A DNA stretch of 29,929 bases. Origin: an uncultured Alphaproteobacteria bacterium. GTDB lineage: Bacteria; Pseudomonadota; Alphaproteobacteria; Sneathiellales; Sneathiellaceae. The notes under the pieces were generated by a model, which saw nothing but the letters and a program-made list of their open reading frames with translations, did not search any database and had not been told where the DNA came from. Shown here piece after piece: positions 1 to 7,673 of the stretch. A program made the translations under genes and the position numbers. Numbering within the stretch: the first letter of the stretch is position 1; each line of letters opens with the position of its first letter. Location of the stretch: contig CALEMG010000307.1 in assembly GCA_937910835.1 (NCBI GenBank), positions 1 to 29,929 of the forward strand, given 5' to 3'.

Positions 1-465
1 CAGACGATCGTCGGCTATGATGATTTGATGCGTGTCAAGGAAAAGGACGATGTCATCGTTGAAGTGGGAGATATGATGTGTCTGCATACCGGATTTGCCC
101 AAATGATTGTTGAGATGGATGGCAAGCCGGATAAGGACAAGCTGCATGGTTCCTGCGCTGCGCTCAACGGACGTGATCCCAAGCTTCTTAACTGGATTAC
201 CGATTCAGGCCTATCCTTGCTGATCGCTGATAATTATGCAGTGGAAGCGCACCCTTCAGTGCCCGGAGAAGGAAGCTGCGCTTTCCTTCCCATCCATGAG
301 CATTGTCTGTTTAAACTCGGAATACATCTGGGGGAACTGTGGTATTTGACGCCGCTGAATAATTGGCTCAAAGCAAATAACCGGTCGCGTTTCATGTTGA
401 CGGCGCCACCGATCCGTCTCCCGGGTGCGGTCGGCTCTCCTGCCAATCCGGTTGCTACAGTCTAG
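1..465 (+). CDS. Cyclase family protein (kynurenine-formamidase-like), 5' truncated
   Basis: Open reading frame that is already open at base 1 and ends at the TAG at 463-465, so only the C-terminal ~154 residues are present. The visible part has the family's usual C-terminal pattern: GDMMCLHTGFAQ near the start, an IHEHCLFKLGIHLGE segment, a W-Y-L-T-P-L-NNW segment, and a final FMLTAPPIRLPGAVGSPANP. This matches the C-terminal half of the cyclase superfamily (PF04199), metal-dependent hydrolases that act on formamides or small cyclic esters and amides. The diagnostic metal-binding HxGTHxDxP motif lies upstream of the window, so substrate and activity cannot be judged. A TTG at 25 could be mistaken for a start, but the frame is open upstream and that codon falls inside the conserved domain. 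The next gene is 128 bases downstream on the same strand. Confidence 0.85.
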   Translation, partial: QTIVGYDDLMRVKEKDDVIVEVGDMMCLHTGFAQMIVEMDGKPDKDKLHGSCAALNGRDPKLLNWITDSGLSLLIADNYAVEAHPSVPGEGSCAFLPIHEHCLFKLGIHLGELWYLTPLNNWLKANNRSRFMLTAPPIRLPGAVGSPANPVATV

Positions 466-593
466 TAATTGCCTGTGGCTATTGCATGCGTGGGCGTGAG
501 CATTATGTTATCCTTGTAGCTTGCTCGAGCTAATTTATTCTGCTAGCTGACGATCGTGATTTTATTTCCCCGCTTAAGGAACTGGAGTTTTCC

Positions 594-1478
594 ATGTTTA
601 TTCAGACCTTGCCGCATGAAAATGAAGACAGGATGAAATTCTTGCCTGGCCGACAGGTTTTGGCGGAAGGCTCCGTCTTGTTTGAGGAAGAGAATGAGGG
701 GCGGGAACGCTCCCCGCTTGCGGCGCGTCTTTTTGATATTCCCGGAGTTCGCTCGGTGGAGCTTGGGGAGGATTATGTTACGATCGTCAAGCGGACGGAT
801 GCCGAACATAAAACCCTGTGGATCCAGCTCAAACCAATGGTTCTCGCCGCGATCATGGATCACTATATGAGCGGCATGCCCGTTTTGAATGGTGAGCAGC
901 AATTGGCCAGCGCCAGCTATTCGAAAGAAGAGCAGAAGATCGTTGATTCCATTGTTGAGCTGATAGATACGCGTGTTCAGCCGCAGCTGCGCGAGGACGG
1001 CGGTGACGTTGTTTTTAAATCTTTTGATCCGACGGATGGGGTTGTTGTGTTGGAGATGGACAGCTCTGGCCTATCGACACCGGCATTTGGTACGCAAATC
1101 AAAATCGAGAATACGCTGAAGCATTTCGTGCCGGAAATTCACCGGGTGCGATTTGAACGTATGGTCGAAGAAGAGACTGAGGATACGAGCGATCGACCCG
1201 GCCTTCAAAGTGAAGAGGCAGATCAAATTCGTATTCTTCTTGAAACGCGGATAAATCCAGCAATCGCGGCGCATGGCGGTTACATCACCTTGATCGACAT
1301 AAAGGACAACACCGCTTTTGTCGAGATGGCCGGCGGTTGTCAGGGATGCGGCATGGCCGATGCCACGCTGAAACAGGGTGTGGAAGTAGAAATCAAATCC
1401 GCAGTTCCGGTAATTGAACGAGTTCTAGACGTGACGGATCACGCAGGCGGTGCAAACCCCTATTACGTGGGATATTGA
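594..1478 (+). CDS. Nfu-type Fe-S scaffold protein with two NifU domains, the first degenerate
   Basis: 294 residues. Residues 1-95 match the Nfu/NifU N-terminal domain (PF08712): MFIQT start, MKFLPGR, SPLAARLFDIPGV, and the LKPMVLAAIMDHYMSG end. Residues ~110-190 are a NifU domain (PF01106) beginning VQPQLREDGGDV and ending LKHFVPEI, but where alphaproteobacterial Nfu proteins normally carry a GACSGCPSST-type loop this one reads DSSGLSTPAFGTQIK, with no cysteine and about two residues shorter. Residues ~205-285 form a second NifU domain with an intact GGCQGCGMADATLKQGVE (Cys249, Cys252) and a DHAGGANPYY end, closer to the C-terminal domain of gamma-type NfuA. The usual alpha Nfu is ~185-190 residues. 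Likely role: carrying or delivering an Fe-S cluster in the cytoplasm, with cluster binding only by the last domain. The ATG at 594 follows an AAGGAACTGGAG ribosome-binding site. Family certain; the functional consequence is inferred. Confidence 0.93.
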   Translation: MFIQTLPHENEDRMKFLPGRQVLAEGSVLFEEENEGRERSPLAARLFDIPGVRSVELGEDYVTIVKRTDAEHKTLWIQLKPMVLAAIMDHYMSGMPVLNGEQQLASASYSKEEQKIVDSIVELIDTRVQPQLREDGGDVVFKSFDPTDGVVVLEMDSSGLSTPAFGTQIKIENTLKHFVPEIHRVRFERMVEEETEDTSDRPGLQSEEADQIRILLETRINPAIAAHGGYITLIDIKDNTAFVEMAGGCQGCGMADATLKQGVEVEIKSAVPVIERVLDVTDHAGGANPYYVGY

Positions 1479-1487
1479 CCGCCGCGT

Positions 1488-1700
1488 CTACTCAACTTCG
1501 TCTATGGCTTTGATCACGAAGCCTTGTTCTGCGCTATATTTGCGGCGCATTTTTTCCCACGCCTGTTCTAGGCTTTCCGCATAAATGTCTAAGTAGTGCG
1601 TTTCTGCCCAGCTATCTGAGAGGTCCTTGTGATGCTCGCCCTCTTGGAGTGCGGAAAGGACGTCTTCATTAAAAATAGCCGCTTCAAATTTCAGCTGCAT
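1488..1700 (-). CDS. Small acidic protein of unknown function (70 residues)
   Basis: I do not recognise this family. The 70-residue product is acidic (rich in E and D), has no membrane segment or signal peptide, and ends QGFVIKAIDEVE. The central ESLEQAWEKMRRKYS stretch looks helical. The ATG at 1700 has a weak purine stretch (GAGACCGGAA) in front. It lies 60 bases downstream of the OsmC gene on the same strand and its stop is 9 bases from the stop of the convergent Nfu-like gene, so it fills the gap neatly and is probably the last gene of an OsmC transcript. Coding status rests on position, start context and a plausible amino-acid composition only. Confidence 0.55.
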   Translation of the reverse strand: MQLKFEAAIFNEDVLSALQEGEHHKDLSDSWAETHYLDIYAESLEQAWEKMRRKYSAEQGFVIKAIDEVE

Positions 1701-1760
1701 TTCCGGTCTCGCCTAAAATTTCGATTTCCGGGATTTTTACATTTGGAGGTTAATAATTGG

Positions 1761-2231
1761 TTATTCGGCTTTCGTAACGATCGCGTTATTCAGGACAGGA
1801 AAATTCACTGAATTGGCAATAAAGCAGGTTTCATGAGCATCGTGATGGAGACGTAGCGCTTTTTCGAGATAGCGCGCCGCCGAGATAATTACGGAGTGGC
1901 GCAAAATAACCTGTGTGAATCGAAGTTTTTTCTCTTTTATTTCCATTTTCCCCCAAGCGTCGTCGCGATACGCGGCGACAGAGATATTTTTTCGCGCACA
2001 GAGGGCAAGATAGCTCAACATATGACAGGCTGAGAGCGATGCTACCAGTAGGTCTTCCGGATTGTAACGGTCATCCGTTCCAAGAAATACGGGATCTGCA
2101 GAGCCCTTGATAACCGGTCGCCCGTCGATCAATATATCATAGTCGCGGGAGTAACTTTTATAATCCGTCATTGGACCGTTGCTCGCCCCTTTCCAGTCAA
2201 TGCGGGCGACAAATTCATGCGTATGGGCCAT
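1761..2231 (-). CDS. OsmC family protein (thiol peroxidase type)
   Basis: 156 residues, the usual OsmC/Ohr length. OsmC proteins reduce organic hydroperoxides in the cytoplasm with two cysteines. Both are present: Cys69 in LLVASLSACHMLSYLALCA and Cys136 in HDAHETCFIANSV. The N-terminal half has the domain's beta-rich pattern with YNPEDLLVASLSAC, the most conserved stretch. The sequence resembles the generic OsmC subgroup more than the strictly organic-hydroperoxide Ohr subgroup, but I cannot separate them with certainty. The ATG at 2231 is preceded by AAGGATG at good spacing. The 142-base gap to the divergent CDP-alcohol transferase gene must hold both promoters. The small unknown gene at 1488-1700 follows it. 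Confidence 0.92.
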   Translation of the reverse strand: MAHTHEFVARIDWKGASNGPMTDYKSYSRDYDILIDGRPVIKGSADPVFLGTDDRYNPEDLLVASLSACHMLSYLALCARKNISVAAYRDDAWGKMEIKEKKLRFTQVILRHSVIISAARYLEKALRLHHDAHETCFIANSVNFPVLNNAIVTKAE

Positions 2232-2373
2232 TTTTCATCCTTGTCACTTCATTTCACTTTATCGGGAGTGGGAACGATATCGCTTTGCCTTGTTCATAGA
2301 ATGCTACTATGTAGCTTTTCACTGACACTCTCATGGCTTTTTTGATGGATCAACAGGATATTTCGAAGAAAAA

Positions 2374-2985
2374 ATGTTTGATGCAGCGTTGCGAAATATC
2401 ATTGACCCGCCGCTGAATGCGATGGGCACCAGAATAGCGGCCGTTGGTGTTTCCGCTAATGCGGTGACAGTCTTCGGCTTTTTGCTTGGCCTATCGGCCG
2501 TTCCTCTGATTGCAATAGAGCAATATGGCGCTGCCCTTGTTCTTATCTTGCTGAACCGGTTATTTGACGGTCTTGATGGCGCTGTTGCGCGGCATTCGTT
2601 GTTGACTGATTTTGGCGGGTATCTTGATATCGTCTGCGATTTTATTTTTTATTCGGCAATTGTTTTCGGTTTTGCGCTTGCCCGTCCAGAAAATGCGCTT
2701 TATGCCACTTTTCTTATTTTCAGCTTTATGGGGACCGGATCGACCTTTCTGACTTACGCAATCATGGCGGAGAAGCATGGGATATCAACGAATATTCAGG
2801 GTCGCAAATCGCTTTACTATCTCGGTGGGCTTGCCGAAGGCGGAGAGACGATTGCCGCAATGCTTCTGATGTGTATTTTCCCGGATTATTTCATGATCAT
2901 CGCGCTTGTTTTCGGCGGAATGTGCTGGATAACGACCGTTACTCGTATCTATGCTGCGTGGCTAACCTTCGGCAAAACCCGCTGA
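2374..2985 (+). CDS. CDP-alcohol phosphatidyltransferase family membrane protein
   Basis: 203 residues with about six hydrophobic segments. It carries the complete family signature D-x2-DG-x2-AR-x7-G-x3-D-x3-D: Asp65, Asp68, Gly69, Ala72, Arg73, Gly81, Asp85 and Asp89, in the segment FDGLDGAVAR followed by GGYLDIVCD. Enzymes of this family (PF01066) swap the CMP of a CDP-activated lipid or alcohol for another alcohol in the inner membrane, making phospholipid head groups or related compounds. The acceptor cannot be told from sequence: it is shorter than phosphatidylcholine synthase and lacks obvious PgsA or PssA hallmarks. The start at 2374 has only a weak purine-rich leader (GAAGAAAAA); no in-frame upstream start was found. 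It is divergent from the OsmC gene. Confidence 0.9.
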   Translation: MFDAALRNIIDPPLNAMGTRIAAVGVSANAVTVFGFLLGLSAVPLIAIEQYGAALVLILLNRLFDGLDGAVARHSLLTDFGGYLDIVCDFIFYSAIVFGFALARPENALYATFLIFSFMGTGSTFLTYAIMAEKHGISTNIQGRKSLYYLGGLAEGGETIAAMLLMCIFPDYFMIIALVFGGMCWITTVTRIYAAWLTFGKTR

Positions 2986-3066
2986 TCGGCATTGTTTGGT
3001 CAGCCGGAACCGCTATACTCTTCCAACGGAACATAAAATAATAATAATAACAATGGAGGACTCCGA

Positions 3067-3918
3067 ATGAGCGACTGGCAAATTGGTAATGTGAAGATTA
3101 CCCGTGTTGTTGAAGTGGAGGCGACGGGCGGCACGCGCTTTATCCTGCCGCAGGCAACTCCGGATGCTGTGCAGCCGATCGATTGGCTTGTCCCGCATTT
3201 CGCCACCGCAGAAGGCAAGCTGATCATGAGCATTCACGCGCTCATCATTGATACGGGCTCACGTCGGATTATCGTTGATACCTGTCTTGGTAACGATAAA
3301 AAACGTGAAATTCCTGCTTGGAACATGCTGCAAACAACCTTCCTCGAGGATCTTGAGGCGGCTGGATATCCGCGCGAGAGTTTTGATACTGTTCTCTGTA
3401 CGCATCTTCACGTCGATCATGTGGGCTGGAACACGATGCTGGTGGATGGTGAATGGGTGCCGACTTTTCCGAACGCACGTTACCTGATCGGGGCGAAGGA
3501 ATGGGATTACTGGCGGGCGACGGCGCAAGATGAATTCGGTGATGTTATCAGCGATTCGGTTGCGCCGATCATCGATGCAGGTCTTGCCGATCTGGTGGCG
3601 ATGAATCACCAGATATGCGATGAGGTGAGTTTGTTTCCATCGCCGGGCCATACACCGGGGCATGTCTGCGTTCAAATCCGTTCCGCAGGCGAAGAAGCGA
3701 TCATTACCGGCGACAGCATGCATCACCCATGTCAGATCGCGCATCCGGAATGGTCAAGTGCCGTGGATGCGGATGCCACCGCCGCGCAGGCAACACGAAA
3801 TGCGTTTTTGGAGAAATACGGCAATTCGGATACATTGATTATCGGTACCCATTTTGCGACGCCGACAGCCGGTCACCTTAAAAAGAAAGATACCGGAGAG
3901 TATTGGTTGAAAATCTAG
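3067..3918 (+). CDS. MBL-fold metallo-hydrolase (lactonase-like subgroup)
   Basis: 283 residues. The metal motif THLHVDHVGWN is at about residues 112-122 (HxHxDH), followed by a histidine in FPSPGHTPGHVC near 195, an aspartate in ITGDSMHHP near 217 and a C-terminal GTHFATPTAGHL, the full two-metal set of the metallo-beta-lactamase fold. The overall pattern, with an N-terminal region containing HALIIDTGSRRIIVDTCLGNDK, resembles the large subgroup loosely annotated as quorum-quenching lactonase or aryl-ester hydrolase; the natural substrate is not predictable. There is no signal peptide. The ATG follows GGAGG with 7-base spacing. It ends 101 bases before choX on the same strand, so a functional tie to choline uptake is possible but unproven. 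Confidence 0.9.
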   Translation: MSDWQIGNVKITRVVEVEATGGTRFILPQATPDAVQPIDWLVPHFATAEGKLIMSIHALIIDTGSRRIIVDTCLGNDKKREIPAWNMLQTTFLEDLEAAGYPRESFDTVLCTHLHVDHVGWNTMLVDGEWVPTFPNARYLIGAKEWDYWRATAQDEFGDVISDSVAPIIDAGLADLVAMNHQICDEVSLFPSPGHTPGHVCVQIRSAGEEAIITGDSMHHPCQIAHPEWSSAVDADATAAQATRNAFLEKYGNSDTLIIGTHFATPTAGHLKKKDTGEYWLKI

Positions 3919-4019
3919 GAAGAGCCCGATCGTCGACTTCTTTATAGTATCTGGCGGGATGGGAGACACAGTTTATCGCGTGTAGATATTTAGACGCATA
4001 TAAATTAGGGAGCGACAAA

Positions 4020-4970
4020 ATGCTGAAGAAAATTTCATGGACTTTATTTGCCGCCGGAGTGGCGGTGCTGACGTTTAGTCCAGCTGCCTTCGCGGCAGAT
4101 AGTGAAGCCTGTCAAAAGGTACGTTTCTCCGATGTCGGCTGGACTGATATTACGGCGACCACAGCGGCAGCGTCCGTCGTTCTGGAAGCTTTGGGGTATG
4201 AACCGACAGCGACGGTCCTGTCCGTTCCGGTCACCTACGCCAGTCTGAAAAACGGGGATATCGACGTTTTTCTCGGTAACTGGATGCCGACAATGGAAGG
4301 GGATATAGCACCCTACCGTGAAGACGGGACAGTGGAAACTACGGGGATGAACCTTTCCGGCGCAAAATATACGCTTGCCGTCAACAAGGCTGCTGCGGAT
4401 GGCGGCATCAAAAGCTTTGCTGATATTGCCAAGTTCAAAGACCAGCTTGATGGCAAGATATACGGGATTGAGCCTGGCAATGACGGTAATCGCCTGATTC
4501 AGGACATGATCGACACGGATGCGTTTGGGTTAAAAGGTTTCGAGGTGGTCGAATCAAGTGAGCAAGGGATGCTGTCACAGGTCGCACGGGCGGACCGGAA
4601 AGACGAATGGGTTGTGTTCCTGGGGTGGGAGCCGCATCCGATGAACGCCAATTTTGACCTGACCTATCTTGCGGGCGGTGACGATTACTTCGGTCCGAAT
4701 TTTGGCGGGGCGGAAGTCTATACGAATGTCCGGAAAGGATATGTTGCCGATTGCCCAAATGCCGGCAAGCTTGTTTCCAACCTGAAATTCACCTTGGCGA
4801 TGGAGAATGAAATAATGGGGGCGATCCTTGACGATGGCGAGGATCCGAAAAAGGCAGCGAAGACATGGCTTAAAGCCCATCCGGATGTTCCCGCGGCATG
4901 GGTTGCGGGCGTCACTACTTTCGATGGTGGGGATGCTACGGCGGCGCTCAACAAAGATCTCGGAATGTAA
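4020..4970 (+). CDS. choX: Choline ABC transporter, periplasmic substrate-binding protein
   Basis: 316 residues with a signal peptide ending near AAFAA at residues 22-26. The protein is an OpuAC-fold binding protein (PF04069). Every residue of the choline cage known from Sinorhizobium meliloti ChoX is present with a constant offset of two: Trp41, Asp43, Trp88, Tyr117, Asn154 and Trp203 here correspond to Trp43, Asp45, Trp90, Tyr119, Asn156 and Trp205 there. The surrounding motifs are FSDVGWTDITATTA, FLGNWMPTM, SGAKYTLAVN, IEPGNDGN and FLGWEPHPMN. This supports choline as ligand over proline betaine or carnitine. The start follows AGGGAG at good spacing. It is the first gene of choX-choW-choV, followed by a hairpin that may lower expression of the downstream genes. 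Confidence 0.95.
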   Translation: MLKKISWTLFAAGVAVLTFSPAAFAADSEACQKVRFSDVGWTDITATTAAASVVLEALGYEPTATVLSVPVTYASLKNGDIDVFLGNWMPTMEGDIAPYREDGTVETTGMNLSGAKYTLAVNKAAADGGIKSFADIAKFKDQLDGKIYGIEPGNDGNRLIQDMIDTDAFGLKGFEVVESSEQGMLSQVARADRKDEWVVFLGWEPHPMNANFDLTYLAGGDDYFGPNFGGAEVYTNVRKGYVADCPNAGKLVSNLKFTLAMENEIMGAILDDGEDPKKAAKTWLKAHPDVPAAWVAGVTTFDGGDATAALNKDLGM

Positions 4971-4973
4971 TTG

Positions 4974-5018
4974 AAAAATGGCGGCATGGAATAAAGCCCT
5001 GCCGCTATTTTCATTTTT
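4974..5018 (+). terminator. Hairpin with T-rich tail between choX and choW (attenuator or RNA stabiliser)
   Basis: Left arm AATGGCGGCA at 4977-4986 pairs with TGCCGCTATT at 5000-5009 (ten pairs, one of them G-U), extendable by two A-T pairs at the base, around a 13-base loop. The right arm runs directly into TTTTCATTTTT. It begins a few bases after the choX stop. A partial terminator here is common in binding-protein transporter operons, where the binding protein is needed in excess over the membrane parts. Confidence 0.6.
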
Positions 5019-5055
5019 CGGGCTTGTTCTGACCACGTAGAAGAGGGGGCGTGAG

Positions 5056-5814
5056 ATGGAGTGGCTAACCGAGCATAAAATTCCACTCGGCAAGTGGATA
5101 AGTGATGGTGTCGATCTTCTGCTTGATCACGGGGCGTGGATCTTCGATAGCTTCTCGGACGGGTTGGCGTTTCTGATCAATGCGCTGGTTGATCTGATGC
5201 TTTGGTGCCCACCGTTGTTGCTCGTCGTGATCTTTGCAGGGCTTGCCTATGCGTTGCACCGAAGTTGGAAGCTTTCCCTTCTGATCCTGGTCATAGTCGG
5301 TGTTCCGCTTGGGATTATTGCGGCGCATCGTCAGGGCTTTTATACATTATTGCGCCCGATACTCGATCTAATGCAGACAATCCCGACATTTGTCTATCTG
5401 ATCCCGACGATGATCATGTTTGGTCTTGGCGTGGTCCCCGGTCTAATCTCCACGGTTATCTTTGCCATTCCTGCGCCAATCCGCCTAACCTATCTTGGGA
5501 TCTCCAATGTGCCGAAATCCCTCATTGAGGCAGGGGAGGCTTTCGGCGCGACGAAGCGGCAGATCCTTTGGAAAATCGAATTGCCTCATGCTGCGCCGAC
5601 GATAATGGCCGGGGTTACGCAATGCATTATGTTGTGCCTTTCTATGGTGGTGATTGCGGCCATGGTTGGGGCGCCCGGTCTTGGCGTCCCGGTTTTGCGC
5701 GCGCTTAACACAGTGAATATCGCGAAGGGGTTCGAGGCAGGCCTTGCCATCGTGATTATCGCCATTCTGCTCGATCGCGTCTGTAAACAGCCATCGAAGA
5801 CGGAGAAGAAGTAG
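5056..5814 (+). CDS. choW: Choline ABC transporter permease, apparently missing ~28 internal residues
   Basis: 252 residues; ChoW proteins are usually ~280. Start MEWLTEHKIPLGKW and the C-terminal two thirds (LDLMQTIPTFVYLIPT, VPGLISTVIFAIPAPIRLTYLG, EAGEAFGATKRQILWKIELP, LSMVVIAAMVGAPGLG, RALNTVNIAKGFEAGL) match the ProW/ChoW family closely, including the EAA loop that contacts the ATPase. Between LHRSWKLSLLIL and VIVGVPLGIIAAHR (residues ~68-92) the family normally has a further membrane helix, a short loop with a GYW-type motif and a TLALVL helix start; these are absent and two helices appear fused into one. Measured against ProW as I recall it, the gap is ~28 residues. The frame stays open. 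The ATG follows GAGGGGG. Function may be impaired; see findings. Confidence 0.88.
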   Translation: MEWLTEHKIPLGKWISDGVDLLLDHGAWIFDSFSDGLAFLINALVDLMLWCPPLLLVVIFAGLAYALHRSWKLSLLILVIVGVPLGIIAAHRQGFYTLLRPILDLMQTIPTFVYLIPTMIMFGLGVVPGLISTVIFAIPAPIRLTYLGISNVPKSLIEAGEAFGATKRQILWKIELPHAAPTIMAGVTQCIMLCLSMVVIAAMVGAPGLGVPVLRALNTVNIAKGFEAGLAIVIIAILLDRVCKQPSKTEKK

Positions 5815-5815
5815 C

Positions 5816-7000
5816 ATGGCCGTCGTAGAATTCCGGGATGTTGATATTATTTTCGGAGGAAACACTGGTCCTGCGCTCACGCTTCTCGATCAAGGAGCAG
5901 GGCGAGAAAAAATCCTTGAAGAAACCGGAAATGTCCTCGGCGTGGCTGGTGCCTCGCTCGCGGTCAATGCTGGCGAGATTTGTGTGCTTATGGGATTGTC
6001 CGGCTCGGGCAAATCGACGTTGCTTCGCGCTGTTAATGGATTGAACAAGGTTACGCGAGGTCAGGTCTTAATTGAACATAACGGGCAGCAAATAAATTTG
6101 CCGGACTGTGATGCCGGGACGTTACGACATCTGAGGATGCATCGTATCTCAATGGTTTTTCAGCAATTCGCGCTGCTTCCGTGGCGAACCGTGTCGGAGA
6201 ATGTGGGCTTCGGTCTGGAGTTGCGTGGGGTCGGCAAGCGGGAGCGAAGCCGTATTGTGGAAGAAAAACTGGAACTTGTGCAGCTCGATCAATGGAAGAA
6301 CAAGTTCGTGCATGAGCTTTCGGGAGGTATGCAGCAGCGCGTCGGTCTTGCCCGTGCTTTCGCGACCGATGCCGACATCCTGCTGATGGATGAGCCCTTT
6401 TCCGCACTGGATCCGTTGATCCGTAATCGATTGCAGGATGAGCTTCTGCAACTGCAGGAAAGAATGCATAAAACCATCATCTTCGTGAGCCATGATCTTG
6501 ATGAAGCCCTGAAAATAGGTAATAAAATTGCGATTATGGATCAGGCGCGTATCGTTCAGTATGACTCCGCGGAGGAAATTGTCCGCAATCCGGCGAATAA
6601 ATATGTTGCTGATTTTGTGGGCCATATGAACCCTCTCAATGTCCTGAAAGGTAGAACATTGATGACGTCCACAGAAAATATTCCGCAACGTGAGGGAGAG
6701 CTTTTTCTGGACCGGGCCGGATACTGCCGGTTGAAAATAGACGAGGCATTATCCATTCTGTCGGCGACATCTAACGGGCAACCATCAAAAATAGTCCCTT
6801 ATGCCGGGCCGGACGATATCGCCGGAATTGAGTATGACCAGTTCGTCACCGCATCTGCAGATATCATGCTTAGGGATGTGATTGAGATAAGGCGCTGCTC
6901 TGGTTCACCGGTATTGTTTGTTGAGGATGGAAAACTTATCGGTATGATCGGTGATGACGAAATTTTTGAAGTATTTCTCAATTTACAGGGAAGTAACTAA
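5816..7000 (+). CDS. choV: Choline ABC transporter ATP-binding protein
   Basis: 394 residues. The nucleotide-binding domain has Walker A GLSGSGKST at residues 60-68, Q-loop FQQFALLPW, signature LSGGMQQR near 168, Walker B ILLMDEPFSALD near 187-198 and switch histidine in FVSHDLDEAL. A C-terminal region of ~110 residues has the CBS-like layout seen in ProV/OpuAA proteins, often an ionic-strength or nucleotide sensor. The long N-terminal lead, with GNTGPALTLLDQG before the core, is typical of ChoV. It powers choline import with ChoX and ChoW. The ATG is one base after the choW stop, with GGAG within the end of choW as ribosome-binding site, so the two are translationally coupled. Confidence 0.94.
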   Translation: MAVVEFRDVDIIFGGNTGPALTLLDQGAGREKILEETGNVLGVAGASLAVNAGEICVLMGLSGSGKSTLLRAVNGLNKVTRGQVLIEHNGQQINLPDCDAGTLRHLRMHRISMVFQQFALLPWRTVSENVGFGLELRGVGKRERSRIVEEKLELVQLDQWKNKFVHELSGGMQQRVGLARAFATDADILLMDEPFSALDPLIRNRLQDELLQLQERMHKTIIFVSHDLDEALKIGNKIAIMDQARIVQYDSAEEIVRNPANKYVADFVGHMNPLNVLKGRTLMTSTENIPQREGELFLDRAGYCRLKIDEALSILSATSNGQPSKIVPYAGPDDIAGIEYDQFVTASADIMLRDVIEIRRCSGSPVLFVEDGKLIGMIGDDEIFEVFLNLQGSN

Positions 7001-7034
7001 TCCGGGGCGCAACACTGGATGAGGTAATGAAAAA

Positions 7035-7667
7035 ATGAAGCTATATGATTGTCCGGGGCCGCCTAGCCCGCGCCGAGTCAGGATTTTTTTGGCGGAAAAG
7101 GGAATAGATATTGAAAAAGTGATCGTCAATATCCGCGAGGGAGAGCAGTTTAAAGACGAGTTCAGGGAAATCAATCCACAATGCACGGTGCCGGTGCTGG
7201 AGCTGGACGATGGGAGCCGGATTTCGTCGATCGACGCGATAAATCGCTATCTCGAAGATAAGTACCCCGAACCGCCGCTATTTGGTAGTTCGCCGGAAGA
7301 GCGGGCGCGTATAAATGATAGCTGCCATTATATCAACGTGAACGGCTTTATGGCAGTTGCTGAGGCGCTGCGCAACTCCGCCCCCAGGCTTGCCCACCGG
7401 GCCATTACCGGGCCGCGCGACGTTGAACAAATAGCTGAGCTCGCGGAGCGCGGGCGAGAACGGGTCGTTTATTTTTTCGAAGATATGAACAAGCAGCTTG
7501 AAAATCAGGACTTCATAGCGGGGAACAGTTATTCCGTCGCAGATATCGGCGCCATGGTGGTTGTGGATTTTGCCACTGGCATGGCTAAGATTGAGATGCC
7601 GGACGGCCTTGATAATCTCAAGCGTTGGCACGAAAAGGTTGCCGCCCGCCCGAGCGCAAGTGCCTGA
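7035..7667 (+). CDS. Glutathione S-transferase family protein
   Basis: 210 residues. N-terminal thioredoxin-like domain: MKLYDCPGPPSPRRVRIFLAEKG with a serine at the expected catalytic position, cis-proline in QCTVPVLEL and the glutathione gamma-glutamyl contact region RISSIDAINRYLEDKYP. A helical C-terminal domain follows from about residue 90, with NQDFIAGNSYSVADIGAMV, the usual N-capping box region. Cytoplasmic; the electrophilic substrate is unknown. It starts 34 bases after choV and is probably co-transcribed with it. Its stop lies 6 bases from the convergent bmt stop, with no clear terminator between. A GST next to choline uptake has no established role known to me; context only. Confidence 0.9.
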   Translation: MKLYDCPGPPSPRRVRIFLAEKGIDIEKVIVNIREGEQFKDEFREINPQCTVPVLELDDGSRISSIDAINRYLEDKYPEPPLFGSSPEERARINDSCHYINVNGFMAVAEALRNSAPRLAHRAITGPRDVEQIAELAERGRERVVYFFEDMNKQLENQDFIAGNSYSVADIGAMVVVDFATGMAKIEMPDGLDNLKRWHEKVAARPSASA

Positions 7668-7673
7668 CGATAT

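Noticed and set aside
517..540. TAGCT/AGCTA hairpin with AT-rich tail after the cyclase gene as terminator
   Set aside because: Only five pairs, mostly A-T and no proper T-run; not convincing.
3259..3744. 161-codon minus-strand open frame opposite the MBL-fold hydrolase
   Set aside because: Fully contained in a gene with intact metal motifs on the other strand; its product has no family resemblance.
4575..5093. 172-codon minus-strand open frame opposite choX
   Set aside because: Antisense to a clearly real gene and to the choX-choW gap; no start signal or recognisable motif.
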